From Harmothoe impar (Eukaryota > Annelida > Polychaeta > Phyllodocida > Polynoidae): DNA of 64,000 nucleotides. A model generated the notes under the pieces. The model was given only the letters and a program-made list of their open reading frames with translations. It had not been told where the DNA came from and did no database searches. Each line of letters begins with the position of its first letter. The first letter of the stretch is position 1. This document shows positions 9,705-19,276 of this stretch, in pieces. Position numbers and translations under genes: made by a program. The stretch spans positions 3,162,001-3,226,000 of the forward strand of contig OX381710.1 in NCBI GenBank assembly GCA_947462335.1, read 5' to 3'.

Positions 9705-10696
9705 TAGGGTAGATTCACCACTTTCGGACGCTCGTTTGCAGTGCAAACGTGACCCCTTTTCTATGAGCTATAGCTCTGTTAGTAATCCACATAGACCTAG
9801 TCTGAGGGTATATATGGAAAGAGGGGTATTCAAACGTATGACCAACAAGTAATTCTTGCGATATGTTAAGTATTAAATGATTTATTCCTCTTCAAAGTTA
9901 ACAAATTAAATACCCCAATTTCACCTGATGTCGGACACCTTCATTTCTATCTATTTTTCATTAGTGATATTGACTGTTTTGTCTTAATAGTACATCAGGC
10001 ATGACATAACTCATCCAGGCTATGGATATTATTAAAGATAATAAACATATCTGCACCAGAAATATATGTTTAACCCCATTGAACCTGCTCCATATAGAAA
10101 ATCTGTACATTCTTTCTTTATACTGACCTAAGATGATATTTTCTACCCAATGGCATCTGATAGTGTATTTTAAGTGATATGCACTTCATTATATTTACTG
10201 GAAGAGTATTACCATTGCTTCATTTATATTTGGGGCAGAGGGAAACATACAGTCCACAGTGCTGTCCGACTCTTGGAGTACTTATATGATATATTTGAAA
10301 GGTCTTCAAACATTATTTCCTGGTAATAACTATGTACTTCTTTGCTTGAACCTACTTTGAAATACATATATCTAATTGTCTATGTCCAATTATGTTGTCT
10401 AGGTGTAGATAAAACAGCAGTATTCTACATGACACTACCCTGTCCGACTTCAGGTACAAAATAATGAGCCACACTCTACATCAGCTCCTCACCCTGAAAC
10501 AGGCCTAGTTCAGGGCATGTTTAGACACAGATAATACTGGTATACATGTTTATCCTTTACTTTATGAGTAAGAATAACATTTCATGTTCGTCATGGTAGT
10601 CACAGACAGGGCAAATAGTCTAGGTTATATTACTATTTTTAGTGCTAAAAGTGTCCGACTTAAGGTGTGTGTCCGTCTTTGGGTGAATCTACCCTA
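9705..10696. mobile_element. family N, ~1-kb non-autonomous DNA transposon
   Basis: The left end TAGGGTAGATTCACC is matched at the right by GGTGAATCTACCCTA, a perfect 15-bp inverted repeat. Imperfect similarity continues inward (CTTTCGGAC against CAAAGACGGAC). Flanking TA dinucleotides may be the target duplication. The motif GTCCGAC/GTCGGAC recurs inside (near 9932, 10266, 10442 and 10653), which resembles subterminal transposase-binding repeats. The AT-rich body has no transposase-size frame. Confidence 0.7.
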
Positions 10697-10913
10697 TAAC
10701 GTTTCTCTACGGCTCCATAGCATGGCAAAACGTTATATATCTTTACAAACTATTTTTCTGATATAAAATAACATATTTTTGTTAGCTGGGATGTAGGCTA
10801 AAACAGTACTCAGGACGACACAAGAACCTGTCCGCATGTCGTGAGTCACGAGTCGTGAAACATGACTCGTATAACATGAGACACACACTACATGTTCTCA
10901 AGCATTGTAACAA
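10697..10913. other. unassigned spacer
   Basis: A small GAGTCACGAGTCGTGAAACATGACTCG inverted patch lies near 10845-10870. No gene is seen. Confidence 0.4.
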
Positions 10914-11083
10914 CACAGCCAAAAATAATTTTCTCATGTCAAGAAACTAAGATAAATTTAAACTTGCCTGGCGGACCAATGACTAGTTTAAAAAAAATAT
11001 CTTTGCTTAAAACTATTCATTTGTCCGCCAGTTGAGTTAAATTATCTTAGTTTCTTGAAATAAGAAAAATGTTTTTGGCTGTG
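10914..11083. mobile_element. family C palindromic MITE (CACAGCC ends)
   Basis: A 170-bp near-perfect palindrome. The ends are CACAGCCAAAAATAATTTTC and its complement. Stems include AAGAAACTAAGATAA and TGGCGGACCAATGACTAG, around a T/A-rich centre. Copies at 16779 and 49514 share ends and stems. The transcript of either strand would fold into one long hairpin. Confidence 0.85.
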
Positions 11084-11113
11084 AAGTGATACTCCCAGGA
11101 GTGTCACGTTGAT

Positions 11114-11346
11114 AACCCTTTAAGGATGGGACTATGCATTAACGCATCATGCCATGTTTGTCATGATGCATGAATGAAGCCCTGGCATGTAACTCGCCAG
11201 TGCTACATTCTAGCATCATGCCGACCCTAATGGGTTGAGATACTACTGTGAGATCGGCATAATGCAGCAATGCAGCACCGCCGAGTTACTCACAAGGGCT
11301 GCATTGCCACATCATGATGCAAAATGTCATCCATCCTTAAAGGGTT
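11114..11346 (+). mobile_element. family A MITE
   Basis: AACCCTTTAAGGATGGGAC to CATCCTTAAAGGGTT, with all three internal hairpins. The second palindrome has some mismatches (CCGCCGAGTTACTCACAAGG). Confidence 0.82.
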
Positions 11347-11990
11347 GAACATTGTGGTGCAGTTCTTGAATTTCATCGTGCAAATAATGAAAATGTCGGA
11401 GAAGGTCAGAGAACTTGACGCGAGAAATGACACCCTTCCCAACCCCGAGAAAAGCAGTCCACATATTCTTGGCCAAAGTCCCTGCACAGATCTCAATGTT
11501 ACAACAAGAGAGCATTTTGAGTCCCTGTGAAAATGCTGTTCTTGCGGTCAGTCTACATGATAAAATGTGGCTGTTTGCAGGGTACACTGTTAGAAGTAAA
11601 TGTAACTAAGCAGAATAATATGTGAGAAGTATGTACTACTGTATTAGTGTACATCGGCAGTAAAATATACAGTTTAAAAACAAATACAATGGTATTAACT
11701 AATGTACTGTAGTTTTACACTATATACTGCGGAATAAGTGTACATAGGCAGTAACATAAACTAAAACAACATTGATCTGGGCTCACTATTTACAGTGTAG
11801 TCAGGTTTGTTTCAGGGTATACATCTGATTCCTACAGCCAGCATAGGCTATTTTTTGGTGATGTTTTGTCCCTGCATCCATCCCTCCTTGTCTTTTACAA
11901 TCTCAGAAACAATTCATCTCCCGTTATTTCCGTCTCCCTCTGTTCTCCTACAATAAACATCAGTCCCCTTCTCTGTTCTGTCCTGAGAGG
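11347..11990. other. unassigned spacer
   Basis: Short frames exist on both strands but have no coding signature. The GTATACTG/TACTGTAG-like words near 11640-11760 are weakly repetitive. No gene is assigned. Confidence 0.4.
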
Positions 11991-11997
11991 GTAGAGG

Positions 11998-12011
11998 GCG
12001 CCACCTGTTGG
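11998..12011 (-). promoter_or_regulatory. candidate CTCF-type site
   Basis: The minus strand reads CCAACAGGTGGCGC. This fits the published CTCF core CCASYAGRKGGCRS at 13 of 14 positions. A single motif has weak predictive value. Confidence 0.3.
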
Positions 12012-12199
12012 GGCCTATTACCTCTCTGTTTGGATGCAGCCATCTTTATACATTGATCCAGAGGATAATGTATGCAGTCAAATTTGAGTCTTGACCAAGA
12101 ATATGTTTGGAGAGTGATATTAGACATCGGATGGAGATTTGGACCCCACAGGGAGGCCTTCTGCTCAATCCCTCTGCTGCAGAATGGCAGTCCCCTCAT

Positions 12200-12499
12200 T
12201 ACCTTCCCTCCCCCACCTCACTTGGAGTACAGAGAATGGCGGTGGGTTGAGTTGCTGATTGCCGGAACTACTTTCAGTGCGGCGTTTGTTGGCTGGTGTC
12301 ACGTGTCCGAATTACTGCGCCCTGGTCGGTTTACACGGCGTCGACAAAAGAGGCCTGGGCAGTCGTCGATTGCTCGGCTTACCGACTCCTGATCTACTTA
12401 CTGAGCCGCTCGACTTACCACGCCTGTACTTCCTGCCCAGGTGGATGCTGGGTAATGGCGCTGGTACCTGTGTGTGCGGCCGGCAACCAGCAGCATTCA
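12200..12499. other. CpG-rich segment, possible promoter or exon
   Basis: CpG is frequent here compared with the surroundings (GTGTCACGTGTCCG, CACGGCGTCGACAAAAG, CAGTCGTCGATTGCTCGG). Two overlapping frames of about 90-106 codons are open, but neither shows recognisable motifs. The region ends exactly where a family G MITE begins. TCACGTG is an E-box core. Confidence 0.35.
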
Positions 12500-12855
12500 C
12501 ACTCTCCCAGCACAGTCTGAAATAATGACTCTGCCAAACGGCTAGGAAATCTTTTGTGGATGAAGGGAGGAAAATGGTTTTATTTGTCTGCTCCCTTATC
12601 CCTATCACACACTGCAGTATACATACACCAAAAGTAGTTCCCAGGGATGTGTTCAATTTTGAGAATCAAAACATTGATCACTACATTTATTAATATTTGT
12701 TCTTCAAATTTCCCATTACATATTTGAATCGATTCATAGTATCAAAAATGTTTATTTCGAAAGCATGGTGTAGGATAGTTTCCAAGGTGATCTGCCACGT
12801 GTTGGCAGAGAAGGAAGTAGTGCCGGTACAAACAAGAGAATCTGCTGGGAGAGTG
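12500..12855 (+). mobile_element. family G MITE, best-preserved ends
   Basis: CACTCTCCCAGCA at the left is mirrored by TGCTGGGAGAGTG at the right. The 356-bp body carries the same internal markers as the copies at 4689 and 61538. It splits a GC-rich promoter-like region (12200-12499 and 12856-12930). Confidence 0.85.
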
Positions 12856-12887
12856 TGGCACTCAGTCACTCAGCGCCCATTCCCGGT

Positions 12888-13028
12888 AAGATGGCGGCTT
12901 TCCGCTTCCGCCGGTGGAGTGTGGAAAATGGTCTCTGTTTTTTTGTCCGGTTCTTTTATTTGTCTCCCTCTCAATCCCTTTTTCCTCTGTATTTCAATTT
13001 CCTCTCATGTTTTTGTCTCATGTTTTAG
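12888..13028 (+). promoter_or_regulatory. YY1/TISU-like start with short open frame
   Basis: AAGATGGCGGC at 12888-12898 matches the YY1-type element that also serves as a translation-start context (TISU) in TATA-less metazoan promoters. The ATG at 12891 opens a 45-codon frame to a TAG at 13028. Its start (MAAFRFRRWSVENG) is Arg-rich, and the rest is hydrophobic and pyrimidine-driven. Alternatively, CCCG|GTAAGA just upstream is a good 5' splice site. This is either a decayed promoter/first exon or chance. Confidence 0.35.
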
Positions 13029-13238
13029 GAGAAGTGCTTTTCCACTCTGGAGTCACTTTGAGGTTTTGAGGTTGTTAGTAGCATCTGCTGCCAATGCACT
13101 GTTTTTACCAATTGTTTATAACTGGGAATTTAAAGCCATTTTAAGGATGGATTGTGAAACTGAGCTTAATGGGAGTTGTCGTCCATTTTAAGTGAATTGT
13201 TGCTGGGTCCATGATTTATCCCGATAACTGTCTACTTA

Positions 13239-13437
13239 GGGGGTGGTCAGGTTTTAACAAGAGAGGCAGTTGATGGATTTTCACCCGAGACTTTTCTGGT
13301 CTTGCCAAAAGTCCGAATTTATCTGTCCGCCCTCCCACTACAGGTTCAATTTGATTGTGACTGGGCTGTAGTAATACATAGGCTTTTTCACTAAAAAAAG
13401 AGATAGGGGTCCAAATCATTTTGGTCCCCCCCTCCCA
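13239..13437 (+). mobile_element. family E PIF/Harbinger-like MITE, decayed
   Basis: TTA|GGGGGTGGTCAGGTTTTAACAA matches the left end of the intact copy at 62856-63177. GGTCCAAATCATTTTGGTCC echoes its internal GACCAAAAAAATTTGGACC palindrome. The right end is not clear. Confidence 0.6.
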
Positions 13438-13920
13438 TTTTTGATTTTGTAATGCATATTTATTTATAAATGATGTTTCAAAATACAACAATCAAAAAGG
13501 TACATGTGATCTCCTTGGTCTAGTATAAAGGTCCAATGAGTAAATGTGTTAAGCATATATATATATACTCTTGATTGCCAGATGAGAGTACATACATAAG
13601 GGTATACATTATATTAACCAACTAGCATGGCGTTAGCCCGATAAGTTCATGCCTCTTATACATATCAGTTAAACAGTGCAATTATAATAATTATAATGAT
13701 AATGAAGCAGAAACATAGGAATTAGTTTCAATTTCCATAGCCACCCCCCTCCCACCCTGGTGTTTAGAAATGAACACCACCCCATATTACCATATCATGG
13801 TGTTGGTGTCCCTATCTTCTTGCAGAGACTTTTCAGACAATATCAATAAGATACATGAGAAAAGCAATCTGCACCCTATTGGAGAGAAGCTCATATTATG
13901 CAATATATACACTACAGGAT
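13438..13920. other. unassigned AT-rich spacer
   Basis: Includes a short (AT)n run near 13556 and otherwise unique AT-rich DNA. No gene or repeat end recognised. Confidence 0.4.
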
Positions 13921-14167
13921 CAACCTTTAAGGACCGCATGGTGCTTTAGTGTGCTATGCCATTAGTCGTTATGATGCATGTATGCAGCCATGGCAAGTGG
14001 CTCGCCAGTGCTGCATTCATGCATCATGCTGACCCTCCAGGAGTGTATCAACCCTGAACAGGGTCAGCATGAATGCAGCACTGGAAAGTTACTCACCAGG
14101 GGTGCAGTCATGTATCATAAAGATCAATTTCTTAAGGAATTATGCCCTATGCGGCCCTTAACGGCTG
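13921..14167 (+). mobile_element. family A MITE, first of a tandem pair
   Basis: CAACCTTTAAGGACCGCATG to GCGGCCCTTAACGGCTG, with all hairpins. It is followed by a 55-bp flank, AACTGCTGACTGAG to AACAGATTAA, which reappears after the next copy. The duplicated unit was therefore element plus flank. Confidence 0.78.
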
Positions 14168-14220
14168 AAACTGCTGACTGAGCGGCAAGATCAGATTATA
14201 CAAAATGAACAATAACAGAT

Positions 14221-14424
14221 TAACCCGTTAAGGACGGCATGATGCCTTAATACATTACACCCTTGGTTGTCATGATGCATGAATGCAGCCCTGGTGAGTA
14301 ACTCGCTAATACTGCATTCACGCATTATGCCAATTTTTCAGGAGTGTATCAACCCTATATATGGTCATGCATCTTGAGGAACAGTGTCTTAATGCATCAT
14401 GTTGTGTGTAGCCCTTACTGGGTA
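14221..14424 (+). mobile_element. family A MITE, second of a tandem pair
   Basis: AACCCGTTAAGGACGGCATG to GCCCTTACTGGGT. It lacks most of hairpin 2 and is followed by a diverged copy of the same 55-bp flank (AAACTGCGGATTCGC to AACAGATTAG, up to ~14481). Confidence 0.72.
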
Positions 14425-14589
14425 AAAACTGCGGATTCGCTCTGGCAGATCAGATTATGCAAGGTGTGCAAAAACAGATTAGACCGCCCCCTGTGGGACC
14501 TCTACCTGTCAACTTCTTACATGGCCTGGTTACATGTCACTCCAATCCAATCTAAATCTCAATATTTATACATATATATGTAGAGGTCA

Positions 14590-14690
14590 TGGAAAACTTA
14601 GTCATTGGATTGGCCGGGAATCGAACCACAGACCTCTCACACCGTTACACACCCAACCCTTGTCTGATTGTTCACCGCTCCCTACATTAC
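14590..14690 (-). mobile_element. tRNA-derived SINE remnant
   Basis: The minus strand reads GTGTGAGAGGTCTGTGGTTC followed by GATTCCCGGCCAATCC. GGTTCGATTCC is a perfect RNA polymerase III B-box, and the AGGTCTG..GGTTCGATTCCCGG context is typical of tRNA-derived SINE heads. The 5' and 3' acceptor arms do not pair, so it is not a functional tRNA gene. The A-box is degraded. Confidence 0.55.
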
Positions 14691-14734
14691 TGGATTAATA
14701 TGGTACAGAGGGGGGGATTACCTAGGTGTAACAG

Positions 14735-14749
14735 GAGAGAAAGACAGAC

Positions 14750-14789
<40 letters not shown>
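14735..14789 (+). repeat. (GACA)n microsatellite
   Basis: About twelve GACA units with one AGAGACA interruption, bordered by a G-run. Confidence 0.92.
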
Positions 14790-14790
<1 letters not shown>

Positions 14791-14886
14791 GAAGGGGGGG
14801 AACCTAGAGTAAACCAGGTGCCTTGAGATGTCCAGTTGATTATGTAATTATTAAGTTATTTTAGTTGTACTTCTCCTTTGCTGGAA

Positions 14887-15800
14887 GGAGCAACACTTAA
14901 ATTGCACTGTGATACACAAAGCAATAGGGCTGGGGACTGTACAACAGTAAATAGTTTACTGGTGATATTTGTAATAGATGATATTAGCATAAGTTTTTGT
15001 CTAGCTTTCAACAGGATTTGTTTTGTAACAGTTCCATGAGAAATTGCTCTGAATGATCTTCAATAATAACAACAATACTCTAACACAACCTATGCAGGGG
15101 CTATATGGTTAAATCCTTGTAAGATGCCTCCTTATCTTCACATCTGCTGTAAGCACTGTGAGAAGAAACACGTCCTCATGTGTCAAGAACATATCTAAAT
15201 GGGTGAAACTGCAAATATTTTAGTTTTAGGTACTTCCAGCTATTGCCACCAGGTGCCGTATGCATTGATTGTGTTGAGTACCTTTAAGTCCTTGTAAGAT
15301 GTCTCCTTATCCTCAGATGTGCTGTAAACACTGTGAGAAGAAGTTTGTCCTTATGTGTCAGCAGAACCTGTCACAGATCAAAGTGAAGAAAGAGCTTAAA
15401 GTGCACTGTGATACACAAAACAATAGGGCTGGGGACTGTACAACAGTAAATAGTCAAATCTGTGTAAGATACCTCTTCATCTTCAGTTCAGGAGGCTTTT
15501 TATATAACTGATTCATCAGTCCTCAAAATGAGGTCATATTTGCAATAGATGATATTTGCATGAATTTTTTCCTAGGCTTCAACAGGTTAGTTTTGTAACA
15601 CTTACATGAGAAATTGCCTGCACATTCGTGACCTGAATGATCTTGAATGATAATACTGGAACACCTTTACTGGGTTGTAAATGGTTAAATCCTTGTAAGA
15701 TGTCTCCTTATCTTTAGATGTGCTGTAAGCACTGTGAGAAGAAACACGTCCTCATGTGTCAGAGAAGCTGTCGGAGATCAAAGTACAAGGTACTGCATAC
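14887..15800 (+). repeat. tandem duplication carrying an exon-like cassette
   Basis: Segments recur in order. GCACTGTGATACACAAA..AGTAAATAG appears at ~14901 and ~15402, ATAGATGATATT..CTTCAACAGG at ~14975 and ~15546, and TGAGAAATTGC at ~15037 and ~15605. CTTATC..TGCTGTAA.CACTGTGAGAAG lies at ~15130, ~15307 and ~15708. The period is roughly 500-580 bp, with an extra partial unit. Copies are diverged, and only the last keeps good splice borders. Confidence 0.75.
15718..15789 (+). CDS. candidate 72-nt Cys-rich exon
   Basis: An acceptor (TCTCCTTATCTTTAG) directly precedes, and AAG|GTACTG follows, giving exactly 24 codons in phase 0-0. The peptide begins MCCKHCEKKHVLMCQ and ends RSCRRSKYK. Cysteines fall at positions 2, 3, 6, 14 and 18, with a basic tail. 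Two upstream paralogues share CCKHCEKK. The first has lost the acceptor AG and hits a stop after CQEHI; the second keeps the acceptor but has no donor at the matching place. No domain family is recognised, and the neighbouring exons are not identified. It may be one duplicated exon of a gene outside or spread through the window, or a chance match in a repeat. Confidence 0.35.
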
Positions 15801-15903
15801 ACAGGGACAACACAGGGACAAGGCGGTAAGGACAGGAGACACAAGGTCGTACACAGTGCCACACCTCATATACAGGGAACCCTTTAAGGGCAGTATGATG
15901 ACT

Positions 15904-16146
15904 TAGCCATTTAAAGATGGCATAGTGACTTCAAGTATAATGCTATTGATCGTCATGATAAATGCAGCCCTGGCCAGTGACTCACCAGTGCTGCATTCAA
16001 TCATCATGCCGACCTTATGAGGTTGAGACCCTCCCGAAGGGTCAGCATGATGTACCAATGCAGCACTGGTAAGTTACTCGCCGGGGCTGCATTGGTGCAT
16101 CATGATGACAAATGTCATCTTTCAGCAACATGCCTTAAAGGGTTAA
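15904..16146 (+). mobile_element. family A MITE
   Basis: Preceded by a stray left end (GAACCCTTTAAGGGCAGTATG at ~15877). The main copy runs from CCATTTAAAGATGGCATAG to GCCTTAAAGGGTTAA, with both palindromes intact. Confidence 0.78.
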
Positions 16147-16171
16147 CCAAGATTTTCAATTTTTGTAATGG

Positions 16172-16342
16172 ATTGACTCACAGGTGCATCATTGTTGGAT
16201 CATGCTGAGCCAAAGGGAGCGTATTAACCCCATGCGGTTGGCATGATGCTTGAGTGCCACAGCGAGTTACTCACCAGGTGTGCGCTTTAGTGCATCACAC
16301 TGACTGGTGTATCAGAACACATATCCTGTCCTTAAAGGGTTA
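16172..16342 (+). mobile_element. family A, left-truncated copy
   Basis: Starts in hairpin 1 at GACTCACAGGTGCATC and keeps ATTAACCCCATGCGGTTGGC, hairpin 2 and the right end GTCCTTAAAGGGTTA. It lies directly after the previous copy. Confidence 0.68.
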
Positions 16343-16778
16343 CTGTAGTCGGAAGTAAACCTGTGCTTTGTTGAATTGCCATAGAAGGAAGAAGAAGAAG
16401 AAGACATCCTTCAGGGAGGAAGTGTATCGTCTTTGATAGAAGGGCGTGGTGACTTCCCTCTCATTATAGTTTACCAATTCAATTCTATTTCAATTCAAAT
16501 TTGTGTCATTCTTTCTGGAAGAACACAGGGACTGGTAGTCTTATATCCAGCTCCATTATGATTAAATGTAGCAAATGTAGAGCAAAATAAGAACTGATAT
16601 ATATGGATATCTTTGCGTTAGAAAAATGCACCTTCATCAATATCACAGCACGCTTTCTTAGCCCAATCGTCAGATGTATTTTGCTAGTGCTATGCACACC
16701 AACCTTAGATGGTGCTATTCCAGATTGTGGCCCCGACCCCCCCCAACACACACAACCATCTACAATATATATTCTCTA
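16343..16778. other. unassigned spacer
   Basis: Contains a GAAGAA run and an ATTCAATTC..CAATTCAAAT patch near 16473 that resembles retroposon tail sequence. No gene is seen. Confidence 0.4.
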
Positions 16779-16938
16779 CACAGCCAAAAATAATTTTCTT
16801 ATTTTAAGAAGATAATATCATTAAACTCGTCTGTTGGATAAACCAGTTGTTTTAAAAATATTTTCTTAAAACAAGTGGTTTGTCCCCCCAGTCGAGTTTA
16901 ATAACCTCCTGGAATGAGATAATTATTCTTGGCTCTGT
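16779..16938. mobile_element. family C palindromic MITE
   Basis: CACAGCCAAAAATAATTTTC opens the element. The right end ATTATTCTTGGCTCTGT has one added T in the terminus. Stems TAAACTCGTCTG and CAGTCGAGTTTA pair as in the copy at 10914. Confidence 0.82.
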
Positions 16939-17106
16939 AAGCTTCCCATCCACCTCCAGGTGACAGTATAAATGATGTCCTCCACACGTTGTGTGTGAGC
17001 GTGTTGCCGCCTGTGTAACCCGACCTCCCCTACAGGCACCGGGCATCCAGGGTAGGTGGGGCAGGGGCCCAGTGTAGGTGTACAGGGATCAAGGAACAGC
17101 TCATCT

Positions 17107-17170
17107 TAGCCCTTTTAGGACGGCATAATACACCAATGCATCATACTCTTGGAAGTCATACACATACGGT
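17107..17170 (+). mobile_element. family A left-end fragment
   Basis: TAGCCCTTTTAGGACGGCAT followed by ACACCAATGCATCAT. The element breaks off at ~17165. Confidence 0.5.
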
Positions 17171-17393
17171 GTTGCCAAGTAATTGGCACAAGTTCTAAAT
17201 TTACTGTACCATTAGCCAAGCTTATTCCATTTCCCCCTTTCTTTAGTCCTTTATATCATTCCATGTCCAAGTGGAGTCTCTTAGTTTCTTAGACAGGTTT
17301 TCCTTATTTTGGCACAGCCTATAGATGGCATTTTGTGCCTGTCCCCTGCTATGAGGGGGGGGGGCGGAGCTTTAAACTGATCATCCTCTTGCT

Positions 17394-17669
17394 CTTGTGA
17401 TGCAAGGATGCAGCCCTGGCGAGTAACTCCAGTGGTGCAATCATGCTTAATGCCGACCCTACGGGGTCTTGATGGAAGAACGGCAACGCGCCGAATCATT
17501 GTAATTACTTGTGTAATTATATTACCTTAATAAACACATAAAAAAAAAACTTCCCATTGGTCAGCATGATGAACCAATGCTGCACAGGCGACTTACTCTC
17601 CAGAGCTGCATTGGTGCATCCTGACAACAAATGTCATCTTTTAGCAACATGCCGTCCTTAAAGGGGTAA
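17394..17669 (+). mobile_element. family A MITE interrupted by an insertion
   Basis: Hairpin 1 (GATGCAAGGATGCAGCCC..) and hairpin 2 (GATGAACCAATGCTGC..CTGCATTGGTGCATC) are separated inside the middle hairpin by about 75 foreign bases (17484-17558). The right end is GCCGTCCTTAAAGGGGTAA. Confidence 0.75.
17484..17558 (+). mobile_element. short A-tailed retroposon-like insertion
   Basis: GGCAACGCGCCGAATC, then AATAAACACAT and a poly-A run. A related tail (GGCAATGCGCCCGAGC ... AATAAACCCACATT ... A-run) lies at ~7380-7458 inside another MITE. The shared 3' layout suggests a 5'-truncated SINE or LINE tail. No clear target duplication is seen. Confidence 0.45.
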
Positions 17670-17902
17670 CAGTGTAGGTATCCATTTTTGTAGGTGTACA
17701 GTAGATTCTACTGTAGGTGTACAGTTTACTGTAGGTAATCAGTAGAATCTATTATAATCCACAATAGATTCTACTGTAAATCCAGTCTATTACACATTCT
17801 ATTGTAGATCTACAGTAGATTGTTCTACGTACCTACACTGACTATTTGCAGTGCAAGACAACAAATGTCATCTTTTAACAACACACCGTCCTTAGAGGGT
17901 TA
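17670..17902. repeat. hairpin-rich segment inside a duplicated family A end
   Basis: CAGTGTAGGTA at 17670 is mirrored by TACCTACACTG at 17830-17840. Between them are repeats of CAGTAGATTCTACTG in both orientations. After it, the family A right end (GACAACAAATGTCATCTTTT to GGGTTAACAGTGTAGGTA) is present a second time. The layout fits either a small MITE inserted next to a family A copy or a local duplication. Confidence 0.55.
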
Positions 17903-18042
17903 ACAGTGTAGGTATACATGAGATAAAGGAGCAGCTCAGGTTAAGTAGGCCACACAGGTGTGAGCACATCAAGGTAGGAGCACATCAACCTACTCGTGTT
18001 AATCACTGTTATAATACTCTCCTTAACAGGTGGCAGTAGCTT

Positions 18043-19080
18043 TAGGGGAAGGGCAGGAGAAGGGGGCGGGAATGAGTAGAAAAATGAGGGGTGTAGAGAT
18101 AGTGATTAGGAGAAAGAAGGGGATGGGGCAGGGCTGGCATGGGAGGGGGCAGGGAGGGGGCAGGAAGGGGGCAGGGAAGGGGCAGGGAGGGGGCAGGGCT
18201 GGCATGGGAGGGGAAGGGAAGGAAAGGGAGGGGGCAGGGAGGTAAGCAGGAGGTAGAGGAGGGGGGCATAGAAGCAGGCAGACAGGGGAAGGGGATGGAG
18301 AATGGGTAGGCAGGAATACAGGCTGTATGGAAGAGGCAGGCAGGTAGGGGGGGATAGGTAGGCGAATAGATAGGCAGGCAGGGACAGGGGACAGGGAGGG
18401 AAGCAGGGGGATAGGGGAGGGGAACATGCAGGGGAATAGATAGACAGGCTGTCACGAAGGCAGGTAGGGAAGAGGGTAGCCAGGTGGACAGGCAGACAGG
18501 GGGAGGGAGGAGGCAGACAGGCAGACAGGGGGGAGGGAGGAGGCAGACAGGCAGACAGGGGGGAGGGAGGAGGCAGACAGGCAGACAGGGGGGAGGGAGG
18601 AGGCAGATAGGCAGATAGGGGGGAGGGAGGAGGCAGATAGGCAGATAGGGGGGAGGGAGGAGGCAGATAGGCAGATAGGCAGACAGGGGGGAGGGAGGAG
18701 GCAGATAGGCAGATAGGCAGACAGGGGGAGGGAGGAGGCAGATAGGCAGATAGGGGGGAGGGAGGAGGCAGATAGGCAGATAGGGGGGAGGGAGGAGGCA
18801 GATAGGCAGATAGGCAGACAGGGGGGAGGGAGGAGGCAGATAGGCAGACAGGCAGACAGGCAGACAGGCAGACAGGTAGGCAGGCAGGGAATGAAGGGGG
18901 CAGGGGGGGTGATATATAGGAGGCGATGCAAGGATCGACAGAGGCAGGCAGGCTGGACAACCAGAGAAACGAGAGGGAGGAATAGATGGAGGGAAGAAGC
19001 AGGAGAGACAGAAAAGAAAAGAAGAAGACAGCTAGGCAGCTAGGCAGGTAAGGAAGGCTATATCTAAATGAAAAGGGGAG
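18043..19080 (+). repeat. 1-kb polypurine block
   Basis: The + strand is dominated by G and A. It includes GGGCAGGGAGG-type repeats (18120-18250), the 30-bp minisatellite listed separately, and a GAAAAGAAAAG stretch. The 327-codon Pro/Ser/Leu/Cys frame on the minus strand is a composition artefact. Confidence 0.85.
18484..18875 (+). repeat. 30-bp minisatellite
   Basis: Consecutive units read GCAGACAGGCAGACAGGGG plus GGAGGGAGGAG (30 bp). A GCAGATAG variant appears in the middle, and some units carry an extra 8-bp GCAGATAG. About a dozen units, with neighbouring units identical over several copies, imply recent homogenisation. Confidence 0.92.
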
Positions 19081-19135
19081 AGACATCAATATGAGGGAAC
19101 CAGAGAAGGTGAGGCTGTGAGGAGTGGGCCCCCAG

Positions 19136-19259
19136 TGACAGGAAGTGCTTCATATTCAACTCTGACATCCAGGGCCTCATCCAGGCCTCCAACACCCTGA
19201 CAATACGCCGTATGTGCTGCACGAGGCAAGTCACGGGGGCTGAGAGCTTTTATCAAAAG
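19136..19259 (+). CDS. candidate internal exon, 41 codons
   Basis: This is the strongest coding-like stretch in the window. It is bounded by CCCCCAG| and AAAAG|GTACGG, and after one leading base it is exactly 41 codons. Third positions are mostly C or G, unlike the flanking repeats. The peptide contains KCFIFNSDIQGLIQAS, then NTLTIRRMCCTR, then QVTGAESFYQK. In the genomic reading the frame stops four codons after the donor. I do not recognise the family. It sits between a purine minisatellite and a family A fragment, so partner exons must be outside or in unassigned spacer. Confidence 0.45.
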
Positions 19260-19276
19260 GTACGGAGGAACTGAAG

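Noticed and set aside
12072..12392. 106-codon frame and overlapping 88-codon frame in CpG-rich DNA
   Set aside because: No recognisable motif; both run into the family G insertion or adjacent sequence. Kept only as a GC-rich segment.
14590..14690. Functional tRNA gene on the minus strand
   Set aside because: A good B-box is present, but the acceptor arms do not pair and the A-box is degraded; a SINE remnant is more likely.
18106..19089. 327-codon Pro/Ser/Cys-rich frame on the minus strand
   Set aside because: Produced by the polypurine/minisatellite block; the repeat unit length is a multiple of three.
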